From Fragilaria radians (lineage: Eukaryota > Bacillariophyta > Fragilariophyceae > Fragilariales > Fragilariaceae): a stretch of DNA of 53,302 nt. Shown here in pieces: positions 1 to 9,107 of this stretch. Position 1 is the first letter of the stretch. Each line of letters begins with the position of its first letter. Location of the stretch: the NCBI GenBank assembly GCA_900642245.1, contig CAAAJI010000094.1, forward strand, positions 108,355 through 161,656, given 5' to 3'. A program made the translations under genes and the position numbers. The notes beneath the pieces were generated by a model. The model had not been told where the DNA came from. It did not search any database and saw only the letters and a program-made list of their open reading frames with translations.

Positions 1-477
1 TTCAGTAACCACCAAATTTCCAATGGAGGAAAGTTTGATACCTTTCCATGCACAGTACTCGTCCTCGTCACCGGCTGCTCCACTGCATCCTACAGCTCCA
101 ATAATTTGATTCGTTTCGGGATCCTTTATGACCACTCCACCAGGGAACGATGCAATTTCGCCATCGTTGGAATGAATTTGGCTAAGGATTCGAACCATCA
201 TGGCTGGCGTAGCTTGCGCGGGTAAGTACTTGTCTCCATATGCACGAGATGACATTTTCATCCGGATACAGGTGTTAGCCTTATGCTGTGAAATAGTAAC
301 AAAGGCTGGACCCGTGCATTGGTCCATTCGTTTGATAACTATTGGCACTCCGGCTGCATCCAACACACAAACAGCCAATGGAGAGAATCCATTTAATTTG
401 GCAGTTTCAACTGTATGAGATGCGATTTCGTCAGCAACCTCCAGAGATAATGTCTTGTAATGAAGGAAATTGGACAT
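1..477 (-). CDS. HbpS/GlcG-like (DUF336) protein, 3' end beyond window
   Basis: The reverse strand is open from an ATG at 477 to the window edge (159 codons, no stop), so only the C-terminus is missing. The product begins MSNFLHYKTLSLEVADEI and carries the hallmarks of the heme-degrading/heme-binding HbpS-GlcG family (PF03928): an N-terminal helix, the segment PLAVCVLDAAGVPIV, and the paired strands FPGGVVI and IIGAVGCSGA near the end. The family is normally 130 to 160 residues, so most of the protein is here. Members bind heme or small ligands; the cellular role in algae is not established. No signal peptide is visible, which suggests a cytosolic protein. It is divergent from the DNA ligase gene, with 166 bp between start codons, so the two probably share a promoter region. 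Confidence 0.85.
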   Translation of the reverse strand, partial: MSNFLHYKTLSLEVADEIASHTVETAKLNGFSPLAVCVLDAAGVPIVIKRMDQCTGPAFVTISQHKANTCIRMKMSSRAYGDKYLPAQATPAMMVRILSQIHSNDGEIASFPGGVVIKDPETNQIIGAVGCSGAAGDEDEYCAWKGIKLSSIGNLVVTE

Positions 478-643
478 TCTTATGGAAATTGTCGCAACTT
501 TATACTTGACTTTGCGACCTTTGGAATTTAAATTTGTGACCTACTGTCAGAGTGAACGTATGTGGTTTTCATTTCTTATCTGATATACTGCACACTAGGC
601 TACTTGGATACGAATTTGATGGAATCTTTTATTAGCCTTAACC

Positions 644-3073
644 ATGATGGCCAGTAAAGGAGCATCAAGGTCTTATTTAGAATTTTCCCATATGTATTTG
701 TTTCAATATGGCTGGGTTACCATTTTAACAATGTTGTCACACGGGATCCATGCATGGAGCTGTCACATAAATAAGGTAATAAGATGGAGAAATCCGCAAA
801 TACAACGGATGATGTTGAATGTTCCGAATGGTCTAGATGTTGATATGCTGTACCAAGAACTGAAGTCAATCAGCCAAGAGATAATGAAGCATGATATTTC
901 ATACTACGAAGAGGGAGTTTCTCTGATAAGTGATGATGAATACGACTCCCTTGCTATCCGTGAGGAGATGCTATGTCGCGAATATCCGACTCTAATGAAA
1001 AGATTGCATCAAGAGGGATTCTCGACACGAGTTGATGGGCGAGTGGGAGGAATGGCTCTCTACACTAGTGTATTGAAAGATAGAATAAAGCGTTCCCATT
1101 TAACGCCCATGCTTTCGTTAGATAGTATTCATACAAAGGATGAACTCATCTCATGGATTCAACGAATCAAAGGGAAATTCGACGACATCGATTCGCTGGA
1201 CATTGTTACTGAGCCCAAATTCGATGGAGTTTCACTTTCGATACGATACGATAAGAGTGGTGTCCTTCAGTGGGCATCTACTCGTGGAGATGGAAAGCAA
1301 GGTCAAGATGTTACCCTTACCGTCAGGGGTATGGGATGTATACCCCTGGCCATTCCGGCTTTTGACACACCTGTAGAAGTCAGGGGGGAAGTTATCCTTT
1401 CGAGATCAACATTTCGCAAGCTGCAAAATCAAACGGAAAATACCTTTTCCAATGCTCGAAATTTAGCTTCAGGAATTCTTTTACGAAAGGCAAGTGATCC
1501 ATCGTCCATACAGGCGATGCTACAGTTTATTGCTTATGATATCGTAGGAATTCCATTGGAGGATTCAAAATCCATTCGATCTACTCTAGTCCATATGGGA
1601 TTTCAAGTTCCAGAACCTCAGATTGTGAATACTGTACAAATTAAAGATACGAATATTGAAGGACTTGATGAAATATGGCAATATCACGACGAACTTTGGG
1701 ATCATAAACAAGGCAATCCCAACAATATGCTTTTCGGGGATTTTGAAATGGATGGGGCAGTTCATAAGGCTGCGTCAACTGCTATTAGGAATCATTTAGG
1801 ATCTTCTAACCGAGCGCCTCGATGGGCTATTGCGTATAAATTTAAAGGACAAAGCAGCGTCACAAAGATCTTGGGAATAGAGGTACAGGTTGGACGCTTA
1901 GGAACTATTACCCCAGTTGCGATTCTAGACCCAGTCGAGATTCAAGGGGTCACGGTAAAGCGAGCTACATTGCACAACTTTGTTCATCTGCAACAGATGA
2001 TGAATGCGACAAAGATCGCTGTAGGTACTCCTGTGCTTGTCCGTCGAGCAGGAGAAGTCATACCGCAAGTGGTACAACGAATTCCATTTGAAGCTCCAGA
2101 TGGAACAGAGTATTTGTCATTAGAAGCTCCCAAACAGTGCCCAGCGTGTAAATCTCCGGTCGTATCGGATGAAACTCCTGATAGCAGTGAGGCTTTGATT
2201 CTACGATGTGGTGGACCAGCTCTAGACTGTCCACCAAGAGCGCTTGGCGCACTTTCCCATGCATTTTCCCGCGATGCCTTAAATATACGTGGGCTTTCCG
2301 ATTCCCGAATCAAGCAGCTAAAAGATGAACATATTTTACAATATCCAGCTGATCTCTTTAAATTAGCAACAACATCTTCGACTTCCAAGGAGCTAGTAGC
2401 AATATTATCAGAGCTTCCGAAATGGGGCTCAAAGTCGGTGGAAAATCTGCAGCGTGAGATCGACGAAGTAGCTCGGAGTGGTGTTTCGTTGGGTGCTTTC
2501 ATTCACTCTCTTGGAATTCGTCACACAGGAAGACATACTTCAAACTTACTTGCCTCCATTTACGGAACTGTTGATGCCTTCCTAAACGACCTTGAATCCT
2601 TAGGCGACGACAGCGAGGAAGAGCCATTTGCACATCTGAAAGAAAAGTCGGACAATACGAAAGGAGTCGGTCCCGTCCTTATATCGTCATTGAGGTCTTT
2701 CAGCAGGGACAAGATGTCAGTAAGGGCTGCCACAGCGTTGGCTGAAGCGATTCCAGTGAAGGAGGAGACAACTCAATCAATTGAATTTCAAAAAGGGATT
2801 GAAGAAAAACCTTGGAGTGGTCTTTCAGTTGTGTTTACTGGTTCTCTTCCAGGAATGTCAAGAGCAGAAGCAAAAATGAATGCAAGAAACCTATTGGGAG
2901 CCAAATCCACACCAGGAACTGTCACTAAGTCGACCGATTTGGTGATTGCTGGTGAAAAGAGCGGTCAGAAGCTGATCAAAGCACAAGAGCTTGGGATAAC
3001 AATATTGGACTATTCTGAATTTCTCCAATTGACTCAGGGATTGAAAAACAAAGAGAGTAATTCTCAAAAATGA
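644..3073 (+). CDS. ligA: NAD-dependent DNA ligase (bacterial LigA type), probably organelle-targeted
   Basis: An uninterrupted 809-residue reading frame with the full LigA domain order. The adenylation domain has the nucleophile motif EPKFDG (Lys192), STRGDGKQGQD and EVRGEV. The OB fold has GTITPVAILDPVEIQGVTVK and VRRAGEVIPQ. A four-Cys zinc site is formed by Cys499, Cys502, Cys522 and Cys529. Helix-hairpin-helix repeats follow, and a C-terminal BRCT domain occupies about residues 722-800 (VVFTGSLPGMSRAEAK). The enzyme seals nicks using NAD+. Nuclear ligases of eukaryotes use ATP, so this is a bacterial-type enzyme and probably serves an organelle. The 50-60 residues before the conserved domain support that: from Met17 (base 692) they read MYLFQYGWVTILTMLSHGIHA then Trp, resembling a diatom signal peptide with an aromatic residue after cleavage. 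Bacterial LigA is about 670 residues; the excess is this leader plus a few insertions. The gene ends 49 bp from the convergent GH5 gene. Confidence 0.93.
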   Translation: MMASKGASRSYLEFSHMYLFQYGWVTILTMLSHGIHAWSCHINKVIRWRNPQIQRMMLNVPNGLDVDMLYQELKSISQEIMKHDISYYEEGVSLISDDEYDSLAIREEMLCREYPTLMKRLHQEGFSTRVDGRVGGMALYTSVLKDRIKRSHLTPMLSLDSIHTKDELISWIQRIKGKFDDIDSLDIVTEPKFDGVSLSIRYDKSGVLQWASTRGDGKQGQDVTLTVRGMGCIPLAIPAFDTPVEVRGEVILSRSTFRKLQNQTENTFSNARNLASGILLRKASDPSSIQAMLQFIAYDIVGIPLEDSKSIRSTLVHMGFQVPEPQIVNTVQIKDTNIEGLDEIWQYHDELWDHKQGNPNNMLFGDFEMDGAVHKAASTAIRNHLGSSNRAPRWAIAYKFKGQSSVTKILGIEVQVGRLGTITPVAILDPVEIQGVTVKRATLHNFVHLQQMMNATKIAVGTPVLVRRAGEVIPQVVQRIPFEAPDGTEYLSLEAPKQCPACKSPVVSDETPDSSEALILRCGGPALDCPPRALGALSHAFSRDALNIRGLSDSRIKQLKDEHILQYPADLFKLATTSSTSKELVAILSELPKWGSKSVENLQREIDEVARSGVSLGAFIHSLGIRHTGRHTSNLLASIYGTVDAFLNDLESLGDDSEEEPFAHLKEKSDNTKGVGPVLISSLRSFSRDKMSVRAATALAEAIPVKEETTQSIEFQKGIEEKPWSGLSVVFTGSLPGMSRAEAKMNARNLLGAKSTPGTVTKSTDLVIAGEKSGQKLIKAQELGITILDYSEFLQLTQGLKNKESNSQK

Positions 3074-3122
3074 AATAAACTTAATCAAAATTACTGACAT
3101 CTAATTCGTTTTTCTTTTTTTT

Positions 3123-5462
3123 TCAAAATGTAAGAGGCTTTTGTTCATCAATATTGCTGTAGTAGTCTGTATCAACTCCGAGCGATTTCCGGAGCATTGG
3201 GTTACTTGCAAATGAGTTAAACATTCGACTACGTCGCACTTTTAGATTGAACTTCTTGTTTACGTGCATAGCAACTATGAACCCAATTGCTCCACCAATA
3301 ATACCAGCAAGCGACAGGGTTCCAATCACCACCCAAATGTTAGGAGCGTTACTCGTGTGCGCATATTCGTCATCGTCCAAGTCGATTATGTCGTCATCTA
3401 CGATCGTCGTATTCAATTCTACCAAGGTTGCAACTCCACCAAAATCACAAGTGGCTCCCGTTGTCCGATGAGTTTGCCAAAATTCATTGAAAATTTGATC
3501 TGCCTCTTCCACTAATTTTTTACCACTGAGTTCATCAACGTAAGATTGATTTGTATAGCCTTCTGAACCGAGGCAGTACTTTATTCCGTTTCGGATATTT
3601 TGATCTAATTGCGGGCGTTTGACAACGCAATTAAATTCCCCATTGTCTTCCTTACGACAGGCACTCATGATCTTTGGATCATTGAGATTACCTTTCGGAA
3701 TCCAGCCACGATCTAAAGCCGCCATATAGGACCAAGACGGCTCGTAAACGTCAGTCCGAAAGTTCCAAAAGTAAAAGCCATGCCCAAACCCAGAAAAGGC
3801 ATTAATCTTCTTATATGCCAATCTTGTCATTACAAAGTCAGTGTCATCCAAACCTGCAGGTGCCTCTGGTGGGGCGCGAATCCAATCTCTTCCAGTCTGA
3901 GGATTCCCCGAAGATTCTTTCAACCAATCACGAGTTACTGGACACTGTGACAACATTGATTAAGTGAAGAAGAAATAAAGTTACCAACGACTTGAGTCGG
4001 AACTTACATAGCCAAAGATAGGCCCACTCATACCTGTTCCATACGGCCCTTGAATTGGTTTACTTGGATCAAGTGGAGTCCCTGGTTGTCCTGGTCCCAT
4101 GTAAGGATCCGAGCATGGGATATATTTACAAGGCAGCCTTGGAAAGCCAGGTAAATTGTCATTGAAACCATTCAACCACATAGCGCAATTATCCGTTGCT
4201 AGGGACCATTCTCCAACAACAACAGGACCGAATTCACGTTCCATATTGGCAATGTAACCTTTCTGCTGACAGGCGTCGTTGTAGAAATAATTGCGGGAAG
4301 ACGGATCTGCCCAAGCTTGGTAAATGTGAGTATCGAGAGCACGATCGGGGCAACTATGAAACAAGAGTAAGAATACTTCTTACAGATGCGAACTTATGCA
4401 ATGGTGGTAACTTACCCCGACATAAAACCGCCCCAAATTGCTGTGTCAAATCTAAAGGAATCATGCATGATATACTTCCAATAAGGGGCATGCTTTTTCA
4501 TGATCAAATATCCATCCCAATAGAATTTTTTCAATTGATCAATTGGAGTGTATTGCCAAGGCTCATTAACAGGTTCCAAACCAAGGACTGCTGGGTGCCC
4601 TGCATATGTTTGTACAATTTTTTCTATCACCTTCAGTGAGTGCTTAATGTTTTCGTGATTTATGTCAGGATAACTTGTTGATTCTAGGTCAAATGTTCCC
4701 ATCCATTCTGCCGTACGAATAGGCCAATGCTCAAAGGTAACTAAGCCCGCCGGCTCGGTATTCAACTTTGATGTCCATTGGAATCCCATGGCTTGCCCTG
4801 AATTATCAAATCCATTTTGAGATCCCTTCATGGCGTGAATATCAAGAAGTACTGTTAGACCGTTAGCGTACGCCCAATCCAAAAGTTGGTCGACGAAAGC
4901 GAGCGCTCCGTCAAAGCATCCAACTGAAATGACCAAAAGTTATGAATCGGTTAGTCAAGACCAGATTCCAAATTGGAAAGGAAAAATACTCACTATAAGG
5001 GCCGTAGGGAACATACATGTAATCACCTACAGGCAAACGCAAGGAATTGACTGCATCTGATGATGCAAGTTCCTCAATAATTTCTTCCGTAACCCATGTT
5101 TCCCAGTGACGACGTAATTGACGATTTGCTTCCACTGGACCTAATGTCTCACAAAATGAATAAGTGTCTAGTGCCGTGTTAGTTTCGTCACCTCCAAGAA
5201 ACTGATAAAAGAGAGAAGGAGTAATCCAAGGCTCAAGAACCATCCAACCACCCAAGTTGACTCCACGTATCTGATTGTTGAATGGCCGAGCGTGAACATC
5301 AGAGGAGCATGTTTGATTGGAAGGATGGGCCGTAAAGTGAGAGAACTCAATACTTTCATCTATATCAAACAAATTTGGAGGATGATCGTCTATAACCTGA
5401 GATGATGCCTCAGGGTTCATAGTCATCATAACAAGTAGCAAAGGCAACGATCGAATCAACAT
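3123..5462 (-). CDS. GH5 exo-beta-1,3-glucanase-like enzyme with C-terminal membrane anchor
   Basis: Four exons: 5462-4994, 4923-4416, 4353-4008 and 3944-3123, with introns of 70, 62 and 63 nt. All have GT-AG ends and restore one 714-residue protein. It starts with a signal peptide (MLIRSLPLLLVMMTMNPEASS). It then follows the yeast EXG/GH5 pattern: GVNLGGWMVLEPWITPSLF, LRLPVGDYMYVPYGPYIGC, LLDIHAMKGSQNGFDNSG, acid/base Glu277 in LEPVNEPW, and nucleophile Glu374 in VVGEWSLA. A hydrophobic segment near residues 644-667 is followed by a 47-residue basic tail ending in YSNI-like and acidic residues, so this is a type I membrane protein with a lumenal catalytic domain. The family hydrolyses beta-1,3-glucosidic bonds. 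In a diatom the natural substrate would be chrysolaminarin or wall callose; that assignment is inference. Splice junctions fall exactly within conserved GH5 motifs, so the model is firm. Confidence 0.92.
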
Positions 5463-5916
5463 CTTGGCTTCTGCAAGAAAAACTAGATGGGGGGAGGAAC
5501 ATTGGCCCTGTGATGGTGCAGAATTCGGAGTTGCACATATGGTTGGCCCATCTGCCTATTATTCTGCGATGGACGTCGTAATTGTACTCTGACTGTTGAC
5601 GGGAAAAACGTACTTAGGTGAAATTTAAACCTTAGTTAATAAAGATTCGCTCACATGAATTTAGAATCTTCTTCCTCTCTCGTCAAACAAGTAACTAAAG
5701 TGTGTAGAACGAACTACTGGTAACTATCTGTAAAATGAAAAATAATCCTTTCAGCTATTATATTCTAGGCAATGTGAAAATGTGATGATTACAGCTCCAA
5801 TTATCATAATCTTCTAGTATTGCTAAACACGTCAGTTGTTTTTTATTCTGTCCATTCGATCCAAATACCGCATCGCTTTCATTTCAGGTCTTTGGGGACG
5901 GCGCTAGATAGTTCCG

Positions 5917-5967
5917 TACAGTAATCTCTCTCTAACAAAATGCGCACCTAAGCGAGAGATTACTGTA
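5917..5967. repeat. Perfect 14-bp inverted repeat with 23-nt loop
   Basis: The left arm 5917-5930 (tacagtaatctctc) is exactly complementary to the right arm 5954-5967 (gagagattactgta). The arms are separated by 23 nt. No U tract follows, and it is too far from either neighbouring gene to be called a terminator. It could be the ends of a tiny foldback element or a structured RNA. Confidence 0.8.
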
Positions 5968-6399
5968 AATATATGAGCTGATAGCATACCCGTTCTCTTG
6001 AAGACAATTGTTCTATCAAGTGCAATGAAGAAACATATTTAAGACTATTATACATCACTGTGTCCATGAAGTAATAATATCAAAGCTATTGAGTTTTTCT
6101 TATTTTTAGAATGAACAAGGCAATCAGGCAATCTTTAATTGGCAAAAGGTAGAGGGATTAGAAGATAGAGCGCTGCCTTACATATTTTTCTTCCAGATAT
6201 TTGAGGAGTAGTGACATTACATTCTTTTGGAACTACATTTCGTATTATTTTCAGATAAAAGGATTGCCTTACAATAAAAACAGTTATCAAGTAGGCTGTT
6301 GAATTTTTGAATTCCCTTAATTATGAAGAATATCACGTATCTGAGGATTTTTGGGGATAAGATGATCCTGCTCTTGAAGACTTTCTTAAACATAATGTG

Positions 6400-6620
6400 C
6401 AGTAGGTACAAGGATACTAATACAATTACAGTTGAACGATGCGCAAAATTGAAGATGAAAGAAGCTGGATAAAATGTTAAAGGTGACGTATGATTTGATT
6501 CTTATAGAATTAAAGTTCTATTTGTTTTCAATAAACACACATAATAACATTTACCAAGTATTCTGTACAGTAGATGTAAGGATACTAAAATGTTCACGGT
6601 TGAATGACGCTCAAATTACA
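6400..6620. repeat. Imperfect direct repeat of about 52 bp
   Basis: Copies lie at 6400-6451 and 6569-6620. Both share agta-ggatactaa, a central caGTTGAA/cgGTTGAA block and a GC-CAAA end, with scattered substitutions (roughly three quarters identical by eye). No coding potential. Likely an old local duplication. Confidence 0.5.
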
Positions 6621-6948
6621 AATTACAGAACCTGATTGAGGGAAAAGAATGGTGGAATATCTCTTGTACATTCCTAAGTCTCCGAAAAAAATGAGAACAT
6701 TCTACAAAGATTTATGACATGCAGCCACTAATAGATGTTAGGAAGGTAATCTATTTGTCTCACAATTTTAAATCACTTTCTAGCTCTTTCAAATCACTAA
6801 AAATTCACTTTATCTCACTCTTTCTTTATCATTAATAAGTTTCCTAGATTTCTGGATGATAACATAGTAAAATGTGAGGACAGTCAAAACCTTGACGAAT
6901 ATGAACGACGATTTTTATCGTTTTAGGTATCAATTTTCATTTGCTTTA

Positions 6949-8922
6949 CTAATTTATTTGAGAAACATTATCCATTGAAGACTTCAACTGCAAAATTTCA
7001 GCTCGCATTTCCTCAATGATCTTATCCTTTTCTAATAATTGAGATTGTAATTGTTGGATGATTTCTTCTTTTTCATTTAGTGTTTGACTCAATCTGTCCA
7101 AGTAAAATGAGTTATCACCTATTCGGGCCCGAAGAAATGGCATAGTCATGAGCTGTTTTGCTGATGGCCTCATGCATGGTTCTGGATTTGTACACCACCT
7201 GATAATCTCCGAAATCTCTGGATACGATGCTTGAATAGTTGATGGAAGGATACCACGTCGACAATCGTGAAATGTTTGAATGCGTTCGTGCTCTGTCCCA
7301 AAGGAACAAACCAGTTCCAAGAGAATTAAGCCAATACTAAAAATATCCGCTTTTGAATCATACTCATTTGAACTAACTTGTTCGGGAGCACAGTAAGCCG
7401 CAGTCCCGATACCTTTTGTCAAGGCCTCCTTCAATGTTTGAGCTAGTGTTTTTGAGCTAGTTGAAAGACTTGGAATGGTAGAAGTATTAGTTTGCGTGTT
7501 TCGGGATGCATTGTAGGGATAATTTGCGTCATGAAGAAGCTTCGAAAGTCCAAAATCTCCAATTTTGAAGTTTCCATCATGTCCAATAAGACAATTTGCT
7601 GGCTTCATGTCTCGATGAATAATGCCTACATCATGAATATGATCAATGCCTTTAAGAATCTGTACAAATATCTCTATGGCAGATTCAAAGGTTTCTTGTT
7701 CCCCACTAGGTGGTGTTTGATTTCGTTCTCGAATGAAATCTGCCAATGTTCTTGGTTGACACAATTGCATTTGAATGAAAAAGCACGTCTGGTAATTGTA
7801 GCCAGGTCTTCCATTCTTGACTTGTTGATGATTGTTTTCATCCCATGGTTGAATTTGATAATCGCTGTTTCCGTTACTACTAGTCCAATCCGATACAAAA
7901 TTCCCAAAAGTGCTGTCATAGGAGGAATCAACACCTTTCTGTAACAAATTTTCAGGTGAAGTCAGCAAATTCCGATGTAGTTCAGATTTAGCTTCATGAT
8001 CAAATGCTGTGGCTGAAGTGCCGCTACCTGTGACCCAGCTGGGTTCTAGCCAACTTGTATGATAACGAATAACATTTGGATGATCACAATGTGCAAGACA
8101 TTGAACTTCTCGTACGACTTGTGATAGCGCAGAACTAGAATATCCTGATTCCAAAAAAGTGACTCTTTTTATCGCATAATCACAACCATCCATTTTGCTA
8201 GAGACATGAAAAACGGAACCAAAGGCACCTGAATTTAGAAGCTTGATTTGACGGAATTCTCGATAATACCTTGAAAGGCAAAGTGGATGATGATCAACGC
8301 TCCACGATAACTCATTTCCAGTGAAGTTGAAAGAGTTACGTAAGGATATGGAGTTGTGCTTTGTTTGTCGCAATAGTTCTTGATGTTGTAGTCGTTCGCG
8401 TATCGCTGATGCTTCCTTGGAACGCATTATATCAACGCCGAATAAATTTCGAACCTGTATGCTTCGTTCTGTACCTTCAGCATTATTTGTCGCTGATAGT
8501 CGTGTCTCAGGGGAATTATGTAATTGATCTGGAACCAAGCCCAAGTCGAAGAGAAAGCTTATGCTATCTCTATCCAATATTTCTCGTTCATACAATTCCA
8601 AAACGTGAACAGTAAAGGTTCTCGGCGTTGGATCATGCAATGCACATATTTGTGCTAAGAGCATGAGGAGAAGGATCTGGCGTTCACTTTCCGTGCTAAT
8701 AACTTCAACAGATTCTTGTTGAGGGTCCATATGTACTGACAAAAATGACGATGTTTGACTATTTGGCAAGCATTCAGTTTGAGTACTTTTCTGGCTGCAA
8801 ATCTCATCATTTTGTGTCCAGGTATTCTCTTTAGACTCGATGAATTCATCGCATGCATCTTTCTCAGAAGATGAAATGACGTTTCCGTCAATCGATAATT
8901 GTTGTGGCATGTCTTCTTTCAT
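6949..8922 (-). CDS. eIF2-alpha kinase, HRI-like
   Basis: A single-exon gene. The first ATG in frame is at 8922, giving 657 residues (the frame is open a little further upstream without an ATG). The N-terminal region has LLMLLAQICALHDPTPRTF followed by a helical stretch, which resembles the N-terminus of HRI (EIF2AK1), and RYYREFRQIKLL leads into the kinase domain as in HRI. Kinase motifs: glycine loop LLNSGAFGSVF, beta-3 Lys252, a variable insert after the N-lobe, HRDMKPAN with catalytic Asp438, DFG with Asp456, and GTAAYCAPEQ. The C-terminus is a heptad coiled coil (NEKEEIIQQLQSQLLEKDK), suitable for dimerisation. The family phosphorylates eIF2alpha to throttle translation under stress. The first glycine of the GxGxxG loop is Asn, but all catalytic residues are intact. 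Assignment to HRI rather than PERK or GCN2 rests on the N-terminus and is moderately sure. Divergent with the GT15 gene. Confidence 0.86.
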   Translation of the reverse strand: MKEDMPQQLSIDGNVISSSEKDACDEFIESKENTWTQNDEICSQKSTQTECLPNSQTSSFLSVHMDPQQESVEVISTESERQILLLMLLAQICALHDPTPRTFTVHVLELYEREILDRDSISFLFDLGLVPDQLHNSPETRLSATNNAEGTERSIQVRNLFGVDIMRSKEASAIRERLQHQELLRQTKHNSISLRNSFNFTGNELSWSVDHHPLCLSRYYREFRQIKLLNSGAFGSVFHVSSKMDGCDYAIKRVTFLESGYSSSALSQVVREVQCLAHCDHPNVIRYHTSWLEPSWVTGSGTSATAFDHEAKSELHRNLLTSPENLLQKGVDSSYDSTFGNFVSDWTSSNGNSDYQIQPWDENNHQQVKNGRPGYNYQTCFFIQMQLCQPRTLADFIRERNQTPPSGEQETFESAIEIFVQILKGIDHIHDVGIIHRDMKPANCLIGHDGNFKIGDFGLSKLLHDANYPYNASRNTQTNTSTIPSLSTSSKTLAQTLKEALTKGIGTAAYCAPEQVSSNEYDSKADIFSIGLILLELVCSFGTEHERIQTFHDCRRGILPSTIQASYPEISEIIRWCTNPEPCMRPSAKQLMTMPFLRARIGDNSFYLDRLSQTLNEKEEIIQQLQSQLLEKDKIIEEMRAEILQLKSSMDNVSQIN

Positions 8923-8950
8923 TTTTCGACATTTCAAATGAATTAGAAGA

Positions 8951-9014
8951 GGATTAGGGGTTAATGATCATTTTATCATGATATTGTTGGTTTTCAGGGT
9001 TAGGATTAGGGTTA
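8951..9014. promoter_or_regulatory. Telomere-like TTAGGG motifs in a divergent promoter
   Basis: The short space between two divergent genes carries ggattaggggtta at 8951-8963 and three adjoining hexamers (gggtta, ggatta, gggtta) at 8997-9014. TTAGGG-type units match the telobox motif found in promoters of growth-related genes in plants. They may instead be a remnant of interstitial telomeric DNA. Function is inferred from position only. Confidence 0.35.
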
Positions 9015-9107
9015 ATACTCCTAGAAATTCATGTTTGTGAATTTAAATTGTCAAGTTAAACAAAAGCACGAAAGGGGAATGAACTACAATTTGTGTTCTT
9101 TCAGACT

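Larger units (their letters stand above)
5463..6948. other. Intergenic region, no gene seen
   Basis: About 1.5 kb of AT-rich DNA between the GH5 start and the kinase stop codon. I find no credible coding region on either strand; the longest open stretch lacks any protein signature. It contains a 14-bp perfect inverted repeat and a weak direct repeat, listed separately. Confidence 0.7.

Noticed and set aside
200..418. Plus-strand open frame of 72 codons
   Set aside because: It lies antisense to the HbpS/GlcG-like gene, which has clear family motifs on the minus strand.
1984..2502. Minus-strand open frame of 172 codons
   Set aside because: Antisense shadow of the DNA ligase OB/zinc/HhH region.
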